Shown here one piece after another: positions 25,147-38,154 of a DNA stretch of 64,000 nucleotides. The notes below the pieces were generated by a model. It searched no databases. It was not told where the DNA came from and worked only from the letters and a program-made list of their open reading frames with translations. The translations under genes and the position numbers were made by a program. The stretch spans positions 186,001-250,000 of the forward strand of contig OX352761.1 of NCBI GenBank assembly GCA_947095585.1, in the 5' to 3' direction. The DNA is from Nephrocerus scutellatus (Eukaryota > Arthropoda > Insecta > Diptera > Pipunculidae). Every line of letters starts with the position of its first letter. Position 1 is the stretch's first letter.

Positions 25147-25443
25147 AATCCTTTGACACTAAAATGATATTTGGCGCGACAGACCCCATTGCGGTCCAAG
25201 GCCTAGCTTATTGCAACCATTTGTGTTGAGCATGTACATATATTTTTGCACACGAATGGAGGGGACCTACAATTTAAAGCGATCCGAAGTGCGAATTGAG
25301 AAGCTTTCCGTGACAAGTTATTACTCTCGAATGTTTGTAAGACTTTCGCGAGAGGTTGGACACCGTGAACAATACTGGGGATTTGAACCACGAAACTCCT
25401 GCTCAGAAGTCATGCTCTTATCCATTAATACAATCCTTTGACA
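25147..25443 (-). mobile_element. tRNA-derived SINE (copy 1) with perfect 12-bp TSD
   Basis: The element (25159-25431, 273 bp) is bounded by AATCCTTTGACA at 25147-25158 and again at 25432-25443. Read on the minus strand, the head has an A-box-like TGGATAAGAGCATG and a good B box GGTTCAAATCC. A body of about 200 bp shared with copies 2-4 follows, and the 3' end is CGCGCCAAATATCATTTT. The first ten or so bases of the head seen in copy 2 (GGCGCCGTGG) are missing or changed. Confidence 0.85.
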
Positions 25444-25465
25444 ATATCTTGTCAATATAAGCAGC

Positions 25466-25740
25466 CAATATCAGAATGGAACCAGAAATACGCTTACGGT
25501 TGCTTAAAGTCTATAAATTATAAATGTGACTGAGTTGAATAAATATAAACAAATTCATTGAATTAATGATAATTGACTTAAATGAATGTATAGATGATGG
25601 CTGACCAGGATGTGTTGATCATTGATGAACGAACTAGAGTAAGTGTTGCTTCCAGATGCCAAACTGATTAAAATCGGCTCAAAATCGGAACAGGACTGGA
25701 CCTCGGTTGTAGAGTGGATAACATACAGCTGGAAGTGTAG
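25466..25740 (+). mobile_element. RTE-1 LINE remnants downstream of the SINE
   Basis: Two short blocks match other RTE-1 copies. ATGGAACCAGAAATACGC with GGTTGCTTAAAG lies at about 25475-25509 (compare 60818 and 32870). GATGCCAAACTGATTAAAAT with CGGCTCAAAATCGG lies at about 25656-25690 and leads into GGACCTCGGTTGTAGAG (compare 61240-61330). The interval between them is mostly deleted. They probably belong to copy B. Confidence 0.65.
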
Positions 25741-27884
25741 GCGGTCTGCCCACCTCTTCACAGTATATTATATATGTAGAGATACTCATAAATGTTGTTC
25801 TCCTATCTGTCCAAAGCCCCCTATAACGATTGGTTTAGGCTTTTTAAACGTTTTGTGGGTAGAGTGCAGCTAAAACAAATGATTTCGTGGGTCACTGTCG
25901 AATTGCATTACTGTTCAGTATGACGCATATCTGATAATGTTATAGGAATATAGAATAACCAAAATCTGACAAAAATTTTATTATGTTATACAATGAATTA
26001 TTCAACCATTAACCAATAATGCTAATCAGCTAACCGTGATACCACATTAAGAATTGAATTCTTAAGCATCTTTATGTCTTGACAATAGAACTTATCATAT
26101 GCAACTATTGGTCACAACCATATGTCTTATTGCATAAATACTGTACTATATAGAGTTTAATTTATTCAATTTATCTGAAAGCGCTCAAGCTCAAGTCAAT
26201 GTTTCAGTATAACTTAAATTTGTTTTTGTCAAGCTATGAATTCAAACAAGAGGCCAACTATAGCATAACCAGCCAGCCACAATAAACCATTAACAACACT
26301 TTACGCTGGCCAAACGCATCTCATCGCAAACAACAATCAAGCGAATTGTTAAGAGTTAAGATTAACGCAGAACTGAAGCAACCCAGGTAGGTTGAACCTT
26401 CATCTTCTTCTTTTTTCTGACGAAACAGTTTTTTTTTTTAATTTACTCTTAAGGCTTGTTTCTCAACTCAAGTGTGGTCACAAGTGGTTAAGGAATACTC
26501 ATACATTGTAAAATTCGTAATGTATTTCTAAAGGTTTTATTCTTTTTCGCGCTGTTAACCACACCTCGGTGGTGCATTATACCACACTATCGATTGCAAA
26601 ACAATTCATCAATGTCACTGCAGATGCTATGAGACTGTCCACTTCTATAAAGCTCATCATAAGAAACCTTTGCTTTCGGTTTAAACAACAATTAATTCTA
26701 AAAGTTCAAATATAATGATTGCAACCTTGTTGCAAGAAAATCGACGTGTCATTCATTGATCGAGTAATTCTCATCATCATCTCTTCACAACATTGTATGG
26801 CTGCGCGAAATGAACAAAAAAATCCATCAACACTGTCTCTCCAGATTAATTATTATGCAAGTAATGTGATGCCAGATATATTGCCACTCCAAAGTTTGCT
26901 AACGGACGAATGATCGATTCGATTGATCAAACTGGATTTAGGCGCAAAGAAGTCAACGAAGAAGAAGACAGCATTCACGGACACGCTGTCGCAAACAATT
27001 TTGCATACGAAATTCAATGGAAAATATTTCTTGGCACGGCAATGGTTAAGTGCTTGCTTGATCAGTGATCGCGCGTACAATCAGCGATCAGCACATTGCC
27101 AAAAGCGACAGCAAGAGATCGGTGTGAGAAATTCATCTTACACATGCACAATGCATTTTCTCCGTATTGTCTAGCCACATAGAGTCACGCGGTGCATCAC
27201 CATCAATTGCTAGTTTTACCGCAAACCGATCTTTATCTACTGGCTCCCAGAAATGGTATGGTGGCGTCGTGACAAAGGCTCCAACAGAATTTAAAAATTA
27301 TTTTATGGCTCCAATGACTTTGATACGAGTAGTTGCGTTTAATCTGCGAGTTGCAGTATACTATTGGCCATGATCTTCTCTGTTCTGATTTACGATCGAG
27401 TATATTTTGGCTTGAAGAGGATCCGGTTTATTGTACTCGTAGGAAAGGAGATTTTACTGCAGATTTTCAATTTTTTACTGCCGAAGTCCGAAGCGCGAGG
27501 CTAATAATTTGGTTGTTTGTTGTTTTTGTTTGTCCACTTCTATATCTTGACTTCTACCAGTCAGAATTTGATGGGACTTATTTGAAGAAAAAAATTGTTT
27601 AGCGCTCGACTTGCGCTAGCGCAATTTTGAGATTTGTTTATTCATAGGGATATATATAGGGAAGGAAATACCTATGAAAAATGGGTTTTTTCATTAAATC
27701 AAAATCCTAATTCCGTCTTTAGACTGAGCATAACACCGGGTAAACTTACGGACGTTTTTAGGGCAATACACATTGATCCAATCTAAATTAATCCAAATTA
27801 ATATTTTTGTGTTTTCTTGGTAATGAAATTGTATGATCAATTTAAACGAAGGTATGTTATGATTATGGTATTCTAAATTGTTCA
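25741..27884. other. No gene recognised
   Basis: AT-rich. A few short frames on both strands near 26720-27600 show no family resemblance. Confidence 0.5.
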
Positions 27885-28035
27885 AAAGGATGATGAATCA
27901 TCCGTGCACATTCGCTGTGAATGCCCAGCATTACTTTGGTTAATGAGACGTATTTTCCATAAGGCAATATGCTCGTCGGCAGATCTGAGAAACTCTACTA
28001 TCCTTCATTAGGGAGGCGGTAATTCTCTTAAGTCT
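27885..28035 (+). mobile_element. RNase-H-type LINE zinc-knuckle remnant
   Basis: The plus strand reads DDESSVHIRCECPALLW and then LMRRIFHKAICSSADLRN. The ExSxHxxCxCPAL pattern followed by LRRR-like residues resembles the C-terminal knuckle of I/R1/jockey-type LINE proteins (compare VHLLCTCPVL in the element at 2.3 kb). It is short and stands alone, so the call is tentative. Confidence 0.45.
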
Positions 28036-28164
28036 CTTGGCTAAGGCTGTCTCATAAAAAAAATACAGCTCAAAGTGGATGTCGAAGAGGAAAACAACTG
28101 ATACTTATTACTAAGATAGTAAAGCAACCTTTTCAGCTCGTCATATAGATAGTTATTATTCAGT

Positions 28165-28865
28165 CTAACACTAAACACAACACTAACAAAAAAACCGTTT
28201 TTTACCCGCGCCACATGCGCCACACACGTCTCACGCTTCACAATCGTTTTAAAACTAGTCCCATTAAATTCTGACTTGTAGAAGCCGAGATATACAAGTT
28301 CCTACCAAAAAGTTCAGTCCAACGACTAATTTTTCTTAGAAGCCTAATAGTATGCAACATTAAATGTAAATCTTTCATTCGTAAGCGATAGGTCATTCAG
28401 TCAAAAGCGATTTCTGAAATAGACTGAAAAAACCACGTTTTACTTTGCAAACGTTTAGATTGAGTTTTTTTTTCAGTTCTATCAGGGGTAGTAACCCCTA
28501 TGAATGAAGAAATTACGCCATCGCAAGGCGAGCGCTAACCAATTGTTTTAAAACCAGTCCCATCAAATTTTAACTGGTAGAAGCCGTGATATACGACACG
28601 ACAAATAAACGTACAACCGTACAAACACGGTTCTAGGGTTACTAAGAAACCTTCCGCCTTACGTATCTATTACCGAATCTTAACACACAAATCGATGTAG
28701 AATTTCCACAGACGTTTCCTAATTAAAAATTGTGCTATTTTGCAGTTCATTTGGTAATATAATGAACTGCAAAATGGCAAAAGGCTTATAACCTTTGTAA
28801 GTGTAATAAACAAAGACAAACTGCGATATGCGATATAACGGACAGACAGTACCTACATTTCCTTA
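28165..28865. repeat. Unclassified interspersed repeat with CGCGCCACATGCGCCACA core
   Basis: A CpG-rich core near 28206-28235 resembles the cores at 42.7 and 49.7 kb. Two similar blocks, GTTTTAAAACTAGTCCCAT (about 28246) and GTTTTAAAACCAGTCCCAT (about 28545), are about 300 bp apart. Each continues through TAGAAGCC and GATATAC. A 15-bp perfect hairpin follows at 28737-28775. No coding capacity. The sequence style is that of a non-autonomous DNA element or a decayed satellite, but I cannot name it. Confidence 0.5.
28737..28775. repeat. Perfect 15-bp inverted repeat, 9-nt loop
   Basis: ATTTTGCAGTTCATT (28737-28751) and its exact complement AATGAACTGCAAAAT (28761-28775) are separated by TGGTAATAT. 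Outer GC pairs would extend the stem past one mismatch. It could be the hairpin of a non-autonomous element. Confidence 0.85.
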
Positions 28866-31800
28866 TCAGTTCACCACAAAGTTCACCCATTGACCAACAC
28901 CAATTTCCTGTTTGTCATAATGAATAGGCGCGACGGCGAACTTCACAATATTTTTCGTACGTGCGCAACCTACAAAATTCCATTATGATTGCATCCAAGT
29001 AAGTGGTGTTGCGTCCTCGATTTTTTAAGCTTGGGTAAGTTGTAGTTGGTTCATAGTCCCTTACCAAAACTGGACAAACTAACCATCATCACCCGAACCA
29101 GACGCTTCACTGTAGAAAATTCTTCAACGTACGAGTAGGTACGTGCTAAAGCGACACTTTGCATCATTATCGCTGATGGAGTGATATAATTGGAAAAGGA
29201 AAGGTTGCAATGTTTCTTCTGTTTTTGGTTGACGCACATACACGCATGGAATTCCAAATCAACATTGGCTCTGGGTTATTCTGAGTCCCATTGTGATCGA
29301 TTAAATGATCGCCGCGCGATAATAAGAATAACGATCGTGGAGCAGTTTTTATGATATTCCCTAGAATGTATGCAGATATATGCGAAGACACACCAGACTA
29401 CTGGCGCTGATGTCGTCCAACAATTGAATACGTAATTACGTTTGGATGATATAATTTCTGTATTATACCTCGGGAATTACGTAATTATTTGCTTTATCGC
29501 ACCGGGACAATGAACTTTGCAAGTTTTGTTGTTGTTTTTTTAAACTCATCCTTAAATATTCAAAGGAGTGTTCCTTCATTCTTATTGACATTCGTACAGT
29601 TTATTGCAATAATTGTCTGTTGATGTTTAAGGTGCGGTATACAATAATGGATGGTTAGGAAAACGAAACGAGCCCGCATTTTTATTAGTCGTTGGTAGTT
29701 CATTGAAAGTTATATTTGTCTGCTTTTGCACAACGTTCTTCGAGTTCTTCAAAAACTCTCAAACGTTATCTTGAACTAAGTACCTTTTATCTTACATCTT
29801 ATTAGAAATGTATGAATTACAAAGAAAAATAAACAATCTGTTAACAAAAGAGCTTCTTCTTTTTTCGACTCGAACTTATTCTTCGATATGGAACTATGTT
29901 CCCTTAAAAACTTCTTGAATAACGTACTACCATTCATGGAAACACCACGTAGTGCGACATCGAGAAAAAAAAAACACCCACCACTTTCTCCGAAGAGAAA
30001 ACCACTTCCTATTCCAAAAAAAAAAATGGTTTACCACCAGCGATCGAAACAATCGAAGTGTTTCGAGGTTTTGTACATGAACACATTTGATATTCAATAG
30101 CAGTAGCGCTTCCATGTTCATTCTTTAGAGTTTCATGACGCAAAATAGAAAATCTATCTCTTCATGGTGGAGTGCGCACCATCGGCGGCACCTTCTCAAT
30201 TCACCAGTTCATATATTGGCAAACAAGCGAATCACACACACACGGCAAACACTGATGTCACGCATGTAGCCCACATACTTAAGTAGGTGACGGAAAATCA
30301 ATGAAACACAAACTTCATCGACACCATCGGGGTCCAGTTTCATGGACACTGCAAACAACGAGCCAAGTTAGTGTCTCGTAACATCTAAATAGGAACAACA
30401 AAAAACTTTCTTCTTTCTTAGTGCGACGACGACGACGACAGAAGATATCATCGACGATCGACGTCTCGCTGTCTTGTCTCAACATCAAAGACAACAACAT
30501 GAAACACGCCTGTAGGTCAGTTTCTTCTGTAAATTTCATTCAATGCAGAATAAAATCCAACCAAAGCAAGCGCGACGAATCCACATTCAAGATTCTGATT
30601 CCGTGTTGGCTTTTAGCGTTTTAGCCATAATTCGTTATTCGTTGCTGCTGTTGAAGATGTGATGCGCGACTTCAAACATTTCATTGACCAACGCAGCTCA
30701 AGAAATTTAGAACACGTCTAACAATACTATCGATGTTAGCCGTCGCCGGTTGACGACAGCCTGGAAATGAAAATGATGTGTACACAATTACATATTAGAA
30801 ACCAGAAGCCACCAGCGTTGTTGTGTGTCACATCAAGATGCATTGCACTGTCGCTGGAGTCCAAATATGGAAATGACGGACGTTTGCAGAGGAAAACCCC
30901 TATTGGGGATCGCATCATCAGTCATTGGTCAATGAAATCGATTGACTCGCTCAACATGTTAGGAGTGACGCGTGACAATGACTGAGCAGCAAGGCGGCTA
31001 CTTCCAGAACCCAGATCCAGCAGCAGCAGCAGCAGCAACAGCAACACTGGATACAAACAGCTGTTGAATACCAAATACGTTTGACTTAGATTTATGCGCA
31101 TATTATGGCCGGAAAGATAACACAGTTGACAGAGATGGAAACAGATCCAGTGACACATTGGGGTAATGTGTGGCGATGCGACTCTATGGACTTTCGACGA
31201 TCGACCGACTTGAGGAAAGCAGAAATTGCGGAATTTTCTGTGGAACAACCAACACAGGAAATTATATTGCTGTTGTTGTGTGTAGCTGATCCTTATGAAG
31301 CAAGGTTGGCTTAGATTAGACTTTGTAACGACAATCGAGAGACCAAAATGGTCGATGGAATTTCTGGGGGATGTACTCTACTATGTTTGTTGTCTGTCGA
31401 TTTGGATGAACATCCCAGAAAAAAAGTGCACAAGGGAAAACTTCCGTAATACTCAAATTGAATGTAAGTGTAGTAGGAGAACCGAGTAAAAAATTCCAGT
31501 GAATTTGTAAAGTGTAAGACTTTTAAAAAAAATTAGAGCACGTGCATGTAAAACTCCTTTGGCGAGTAAATTGATATACAAAATAAGCGAATGCATACAA
31601 AAAAATTGCTAATTACAGTAGCTTCTCAAATATATGAACTTTTCTATTATATGAACTTGCAACTTGCAGAAAGAAAAACAAATGAAGTTACAGTAGTTTG
31701 TAGTTGATAAAAAACCAAGTTTTACAAAGTATTCGGAACAAGATAACGGATTAGAGACTTTTTTGCCAAATGAGTCAGAATGGCATACATTTAAATCGGT

Positions 31801-32079
31801 TCATAAGATTAGAAGCACCTTACGAGTGAATGAAAAAATTCCGTTGTTAGTTTTTTATGAAAACTGATATTTTATTTTAAATTCATACTCCAGATATCAT
31901 TTTAAATAATGAGTAGATAACCTCAAAAATTCGATCTGTAATGGAGTTGTAAAATGAGTACAAGTAATCGAGTGAAATCTCATTCCAGGCAAGATTAACG
32001 GCAGCATCGATCGGCGCTTCCGTGTCATCGTATTGTTTTCCACCTTCTTGAGCCAGCCCCAGATACCCCGCAATACCCG
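28866..32079. other. No gene recognised; short CAG and GAC repeats
   Basis: Short frames only. Simple repeats: a GAC/ACG patch at about 30423-30440 and (CAG)n/(CAA)n at about 31016-31046. Nothing else I can assign. Confidence 0.5.
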
Positions 32080-33418
32080 AAGTAATTCATTCACTAATAG
32101 TGCAAGTATGGGAGGAAGAAGCGATGCCAGAAGACTGGCGAAGAGGCATGATGTGCCCCATACATAAGAAAGGAGATATCACAACCTGCAGCAATTATCG
32201 TGGTATAACGTTGTTGAGTACCGCGTATTAGATTTTCTCCTCTACCCATCAAGACAGGATAGCCCCATACGCTAAGGTCATCATTGGTCCAGTGTGACTT
32301 CATCCCAGGCAAATCAACAACTGATCAGATTTACACACTTAGGCTCAAAACTCACTACACCATCTTTTTAAAGACTTTAAAGCCGCTAATGATAGCATAG
32401 ACAGAGTAGAAATTTATAAAGCCATAAGAGAATTCGGCATCCCAAGTAAACTGACCCGACTATGTAGGTTGACCATACCAATGTTAAAAGCCAAGTAAAA
32501 ATATCAGGATCACTATCAAGCCCATTCAACATCTATAACGTGCTGCAACAAGCGGATGGACTGGCATGCATCTTTTCCAACTTGGCGTTGGTTGGAGAAA
32601 GTGATCCGAGACTCTGACGTAACGTAACGGCGAGAGGAACAATCTCCTATATGCCCATTCAGATACTGGCTTACGCAGACGATATTGAGATCGTTGGTAG
32701 AAAGATTGAGCAGGCGGCACGAAATCTGGGGCTGCACAAAAATGAGAGCAAAACAAACTACATGGTGGCCACGTCTGCGAGTAGAAGATCCAACATTGGT
32801 CCCTCATTTCAAATAGTGGAGCGCAAATTTGAAGTAGTGTCGGGTCAACTGTAGCTGCCGATAACAGCATGGAACCAGAAATACGCACACGGTTGCTTAA
32901 AGCCAACAAAGCCTCCTATAGTCTGTCATTAATTCCAGATACCTAACCATAACATCCAAGCTGCAGGTATATAAGACAATGGTCATACCAGTACTTACAT
33001 ATGGATCCGACACTTGGGTGCTTAGCGAAAAGCATTCTGACCTCTTAGCCACATTCGAGAGAAACGTCTTACGGATAATTTTTGGCCCCGTGTGTGAGGA
33101 AGGACGATTCCGGAGACTCTACAATGATAAGATCTACGAGCGTTACCGCGATGTCGACATCGTGAAGATAATTAAGCTCGGTAGGCTCCGATAAGCAGGA
33201 GACCTAGCTTGCATGAGCGAAGATGATCCTGCTCGGAAAGTCCTTCGCGGTAGGATTTATGGAACACGACAGCGAGGCTGGCCAAACCTACGCTGGAATG
33301 ATGGCGTAGACCAGGACGCCCAGAGTTTAGCGATGCCAAACTGGATGAGATCGGCTCGATATCACGACCGGTGGAGAGATTTTTTGCGGGAGACCAGGAC
33401 CGGGGCCAAATATGATGA
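32080..33418 (+). mobile_element. RTE-1 LINE copy C, long but defective
   Basis: The plus strand covers RT to the 3' end: VWEEEAMPEDWRRGMMCPIH, then KGDITTCSNYRGITLLSTAY and a stop, FKAANDSIDRVEIYKAIRE, REFGIPSKLTRLCRL, the catalytic box LAYADDIEIVGRKIEQA (about 32668-32715), MVIPVLTYGSDTWVLSEKHS, and RIYGTRQRGWPNLRWNDG. The element ends GCCAAATATGATGATGATA. Compared with copy F, the DQIYTLRQ...LQFQ block and part of the RT core are deleted and several frameshifts occur. The YADD catalytic pair is intact, but the frame around it is broken. Confidence 0.9.
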
Positions 33419-35125
33419 TGATACCGCTTTGTACCTATTTCCTGTCATTTTTGAGCTTTGTACCATTAAGTCGATGGTGCCATAACAAGATAATGCAGCC
33501 TAAACCATTACACCCCCTTCTATGCTGCTATGATGGTGGTTTTAAAAGAGTTTCTCTTTTCTTAGATCGTGTCAGTTAAAGTTATAGCAATCCGGTCTAT
33601 CTAAGTTGAACTTTTTTTTCGTCACAAAAGAATCCTATTTTGCACTTATTCGAACTGGCTTTCTTATTTCTAAGTTCGAAAGTTGTTGGGTGTGCTAACT
33701 GTTATTTCATTCAGCCCATTAATGATACCAAGTATGTACTCCTACATTGACTTTTATAATTTATTGAACACATTTCGACTCTCTGCTTGCCCAGTGCGTA
33801 AATGTGGCATTTCATCTGAACCACCAGCATCAATGTCATGGTGAATGGTTTACGGCGGCATATCCAGAAGACCATCCCCGACAGTTAGTAGAGATACAAC
33901 CAAAGGCATTCCAAGCAAATGTACACTGTACAATCATGCTAAGGTACTTGTTTTCAATGAAAAAAATTGCTTGTAGCGGCATGAAGACATGGCTGAGTTT
34001 TTGTCGCATTTGGAAGAAAGATTCTCGGTGATTTCAAGACAAGAAGAAGGAAAAGTTTTCGTGTGGCTTTTTTTTGGTTCATGTTGTTGTCGTTTTATTG
34101 CAAATTTCCAAGAACCTGTACGCCTGTAATGTAGTTGTTGTCCTACTTACGACTGAGGAGTAGCTGAGCCTGACTGCGGAGAACAAGATATTGACAAAAA
34201 TCGATCTTTGTGAAGAGGTCTGTGGACGCAGCATCAAGGCGCGGTGAGACGAGACGATTTTATGTAGAAGCATACCGTCCGTCCAAGATAATGATCGTTT
34301 TCACAACGCACGATGTGAGTTTATGTTTATGCAAACGAGTGAAATGCGGAAACTGAAACTGGTTTACACGATTTCTGTTTCGATCGCTTCCAGAGTTGCT
34401 TCTGACCCTGTCTCTATATTCGGAAATGGCGATAAAGGGCACCGTTGCCGCTTTTTTTGCTTAAATTACTTACTAATGAGGCAGTAAAGCCGACGCAGAA
34501 TAAAGTTAAGTAGAACGATTGCATGATAATTTCTCGTTTTCGATGTTGTTGTTACTTTGGATATTTTTCCCAAAAGTTACAAGTGGTTTTCAAGTGGAAA
34601 AGTGAAAAGATTGCGTGCTTAGGTGCGGTTTGAGCTAAAAGTAAGAGGGTTTCAGTTTCGAAAAGATATTTATAATGTAATTAGGCTTTTAAATAGCAAG
34701 AAGACTTTGTGCTTTGTATCTACAAGTAGCTATATACCACCGAATTTCACACACTTTGATTTACTGGTTAAGTGGAAGTATAATTGTTGTTACAAAGTGG
34801 ACATTTTTTGGAAACAAAGTCACATGCAACGTGAAACCATGAGTTCTTTAGAATTAAGATCATTTTTGTATTTATTTTTAATTAGTCAACGATTCAAGTG
34901 ATCTTACTTACTTATTATTATAAATATTACTTATTGTTATATACTTAAGGATTCAACGATTCAACAGTTAAGTGATCAAATATCACTTAACCAAGACAAT
35001 GGGAATTTACGAGCATGCCGAAAATTAATTGTTAAGACTCTTCATATTTCCAGACTATCTTCACGCTAGATCTTTCTGCGTCAAACACATAAACAACTAA
35101 CGAATCATAATGAAGCAATGCGTCG
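33419..35125. other. No gene recognised
   Basis: Short frames on both strands. No element motif is recognised. Confidence 0.5.
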
Positions 35126-35129
35126 AGCA

Positions 35130-35684
35130 CATCGACTGTTTATCGACTTCGAGAAGGCTTTCGACAGGTTGAATTAAAAGTTAGCTCTGCGCAGAAGAGG
35201 TATTCCAACTCAAAGCTGTTGTCAAGGCTACATGCGATGGTAGTAAGTGTCATGTTTTACACTATCGTGAGGTGTCGGTGGATTTTTAGTCCGTGGAGTA
35301 CGTCAGGGAGTGGTGCATACTGTCACCACTGTTGTTCTTAGTGTACATTAGCAATTGACTTCGTGCAGCATTCAGGGATAGTAACCATCGAATCCGATGG
35401 ACTATGACAGATTTACTTAAACACCTCGACCACGTTGAAGGCTGACGATGTTTGCCAACTTCACATCGGATAACGGCCCACAATCTGGAAGATAAGGCAG
35501 ACGAAGATAAAAGCAAAAACACAGCCAAAATAAAAGCCTTAAGCACTTCTAATACCCGTGCTCAACTCAACATATTACCGGATAGGAAATCTATATCTGG
35601 GAATAGTCGTCTCGGCTAACCATGGTGGCACCGAACTGAAGGATAAAGCTGCGATCGTTTTCTTCTATACCGAAATCTACTGGA
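35130..35684 (+). mobile_element. RTE-like LINE (family 2) RT remnant
   Basis: The plus strand reads LFIDFEKAFDRLN (motif A, first catalytic Asp kept), ALRRRGIPTQSC, VRGVRQG (motif B'), then YLGIVVSANHGGTELKDK and AAIVFFYTEIYWNLSK. The catalytic ADD box survives only as KADDVCQLHI. It is related to the element at 19.2-20.2 kb (FxEFDSVN, YLRSVVSVDTG). It ends where a minus-strand RNase H fragment begins. Confidence 0.75.
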
Positions 35685-35685
35685 A

Positions 35686-35800
35686 TCTCTCCAAGTCTGT
35701 TTAGTTTGGACCTGAACACCTCCACCAGTCCTGACGTGATGTGTACTGCATCCAGGAATTTCTTGCTTCTCTGATCTTAATCAGGGTTGTGAAGTGGCTA
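35686..35800 (-). mobile_element. RNase H fragment of an R1/LOA-like LINE
   Basis: The minus strand reads KKFLDAVHITSGLVEVFRSK and LNRLGEI. This lines up with ALKALDAFYVTSKLVEECKA and LKKLGEI in the longer element at 38.4-39.3 kb. Only about 35 residues between the second RNase H Asp and the WVPGH motif remain. Confidence 0.7.
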
Positions 35801-37924
35801 GCATCGTTGGCTCCAATTCGGAGGACAGCGGCAAGTCCAAAAACGCACGATTTTGTCTTATAGAGCTGATTTTCTACAATTCTAGATGCTAACTATACTA
35901 GCTGTTATGATATAAATGATATGTGTACGGTTGAGTTGATGAAGAAAGAAACCAGAATATTGAGCCAACAATGTGACCTTTTAATCACAATACTGTGATT
36001 GTGAGTGTTTGGGTATGAACACTCTCTTTCATATGTCCAACAAATCCAAACTAACACAAATCAAAATCCGAGTAACTTCAAATAAATCCGTCGCTTGTCA
36101 CAAACAACTATCACAAATAATAGCGATCTTTCAAAAGTGTTCCTAATCACTTACACGATCATCGTGATTCGCAACGACTGTATGGAAAATGCATCAATAA
36201 TTGGATTGCCGTAAACAATAACACATGGGAACGTGGGAAGATCGCATCCACATGCAGACAACTTTTCCTTTTCACGATATTTTTCTTTTCATAAAAAGAC
36301 CAGAAATAAGGAAATTATCAATATAGATATCGTTTGTTTGTGAGCTTACGTCGACGTGGTCCATGAACCATTGTGAAATGTTAGACCTTCATAATCACTT
36401 GCAAATCTGATCAGGTGTTTTTTTCCGGCATCCAAATCGCTCGACCGTGTCAATATTTTCAGTTCAGTTGGTACTTGAGCACGCTATAGGACTATACCAT
36501 GTGATGAAATGCACACGACATTGATTCGCGTCCAATTCCATTTAATTATGTCAGCTGCACAAAATCGATCGTCGGAAGTACGACATATTTCCTTAAATCT
36601 GCAATGGAGAAAATGAAAGTGCACATTGCCAGATGAGGCTGGGTTTCCTGGGCATTTTGCGTGATTTTTATTACAGCAAATTCTTTGATTTGCATTTGTG
36701 TGCAACTATGTAACAACAGCTGAGAGTAGTGTATCCGATTACAGTTCCTTGTTGTTGCAATCAAATTCAAAAGAAATGGCAATGGCAATGGTGATGGTGA
36801 TGTCTGTCCAATGGTCAATCTTGTTATGTGAATGTCTCCTAAAACAATCGCAATCAACCGCACGACAACTTAAAATCTGATTGCTGTCGATCGATTATCG
36901 ATGTCCGGTGTTCCGTGTTCGGTTTGAATAGCAACAATAACAAAAGCATCGCATGTAAAAAAGATACTTAACACACCGCACAGCCGATACGGATACGAGT
37001 ACTTAGCTGATTAAGTCATCAGCGCTGATCGTCTCAACGTCCCCCCCCACACCATCCATCTTTTTAAGTCGCCAGTTCCGGTGTAATAATGATGATAATG
37101 AGAGATAATGCAATGAGGGTCTAATGCGTTGATTTGTCCATGAATGAAAGCGACAATCGGCTCGTGCCAATTTCCTGTCCTTTGTGGTTTCTTAATGGGA
37201 AATCGTGTTTCTTACGTGAATGTTTGTGAAGTGCGTGATCAAGGGTTTCCTCCACGGTAAGATTTTTTTTTGAGTCTTGCATTATTGCAAGTAATCTGCT
37301 GCTCTATTAAGTCTGCAGAACTTCCGGTATGATGAGAAATATGAGTATGAGACAAGATAAGATCTTGCTGGGAGATGAATTGCATTGATCCCGACAATTG
37401 TGAAGAAACTTTAAAGGAAGATGCTTCAAATAAATATTACACTATTTTATTTAAAGGTAACAGTCGTCGAAAGCTTAAATTTATATAATCTGTTTAACTG
37501 GATTTTTGACATTTGACAGTTTTCCATATTGCATGTCTAAGGCTGAAATTCTGATCAATTGCTGATTTTTCTGGGATAAAACGGAACTGTTAAGGGCTTT
37601 AGAGCAAGGATAGACTGTTATACCATGATGAATACCCTACATTGCGATATCTTCTTTCATATATGTGTGGCACAGGATACCTTCATCAGTCTTCTGGCAA
37701 CATTTCTTCCTCATATACCACAAAGTGGTTCTAAAACTGTGAAGAAATATCATCGGCATATCAATTTAGTTTTTTTAAGAGACACAAACCATTATAGGAG
37801 CAACGCTTTTAAATAAAATTGAGAAATATTCTAATTGTAAGACAATTGGGATTGAATAATACAAACTAGGGGCCCGTTTATTCGTATAGGGGACTGCAGC
37901 CACCCTCGTTAGTTTATATATTGC
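35801..37924. other. No gene recognised
   Basis: AT-rich. Overlapping minus frames at 36484-36863 look accidental. A poly-C run of 8 lies at about 37041-37048. Confidence 0.5.
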
Positions 37925-37929
37925 TTGGT

Positions 37930-38125
37930 TTACAGCGGACTCTCCAGAGTCTTCACATCTGCTTCGAGTGCCCGCGTTTCATTGCTCGGTACGAAACATT
38001 CTTACATACAGTCACTAGCTTACATTTCAGCATCGATCCAGTTGTTCCGATCTTTACGACTACTGCCTATGCTATAGTCAACAGTACTAATGGCCATGAT
38101 TCTCCGAGGATAAGACGATGATCCG
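37930..38125 (+). mobile_element. RNase-H-type LINE C-terminal knuckle remnant
   Basis: The plus strand reads LQSLHICFECPRFIARYETF and then SIDPVVPIFTTTAYAIVNS. The HxCFECPRF...R pattern followed by a hydrophobic PxxxxIF region resembles the protein end of R1-type LINEs. It is short, open and without upstream domains. Confidence 0.55.
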
Positions 38126-38154
38126 AGTAGACGTTGGCACCTCAATAGTTTTGT

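Noticed and set aside
25159..25431. True tRNA gene from the B box at about 25388
   Set aside because: No acceptor stem or cloverleaf; the sequence is the head of a SINE with defined ends.
30922..31248. Leucine-rich minus-strand protein
   Set aside because: Leucine run comes from the (CAG)n repeat at 31.02 kb.
32526..32909. Minus-strand frames across RTE-1 copy C
   Set aside because: Antisense shadows of the LINE coding strand.
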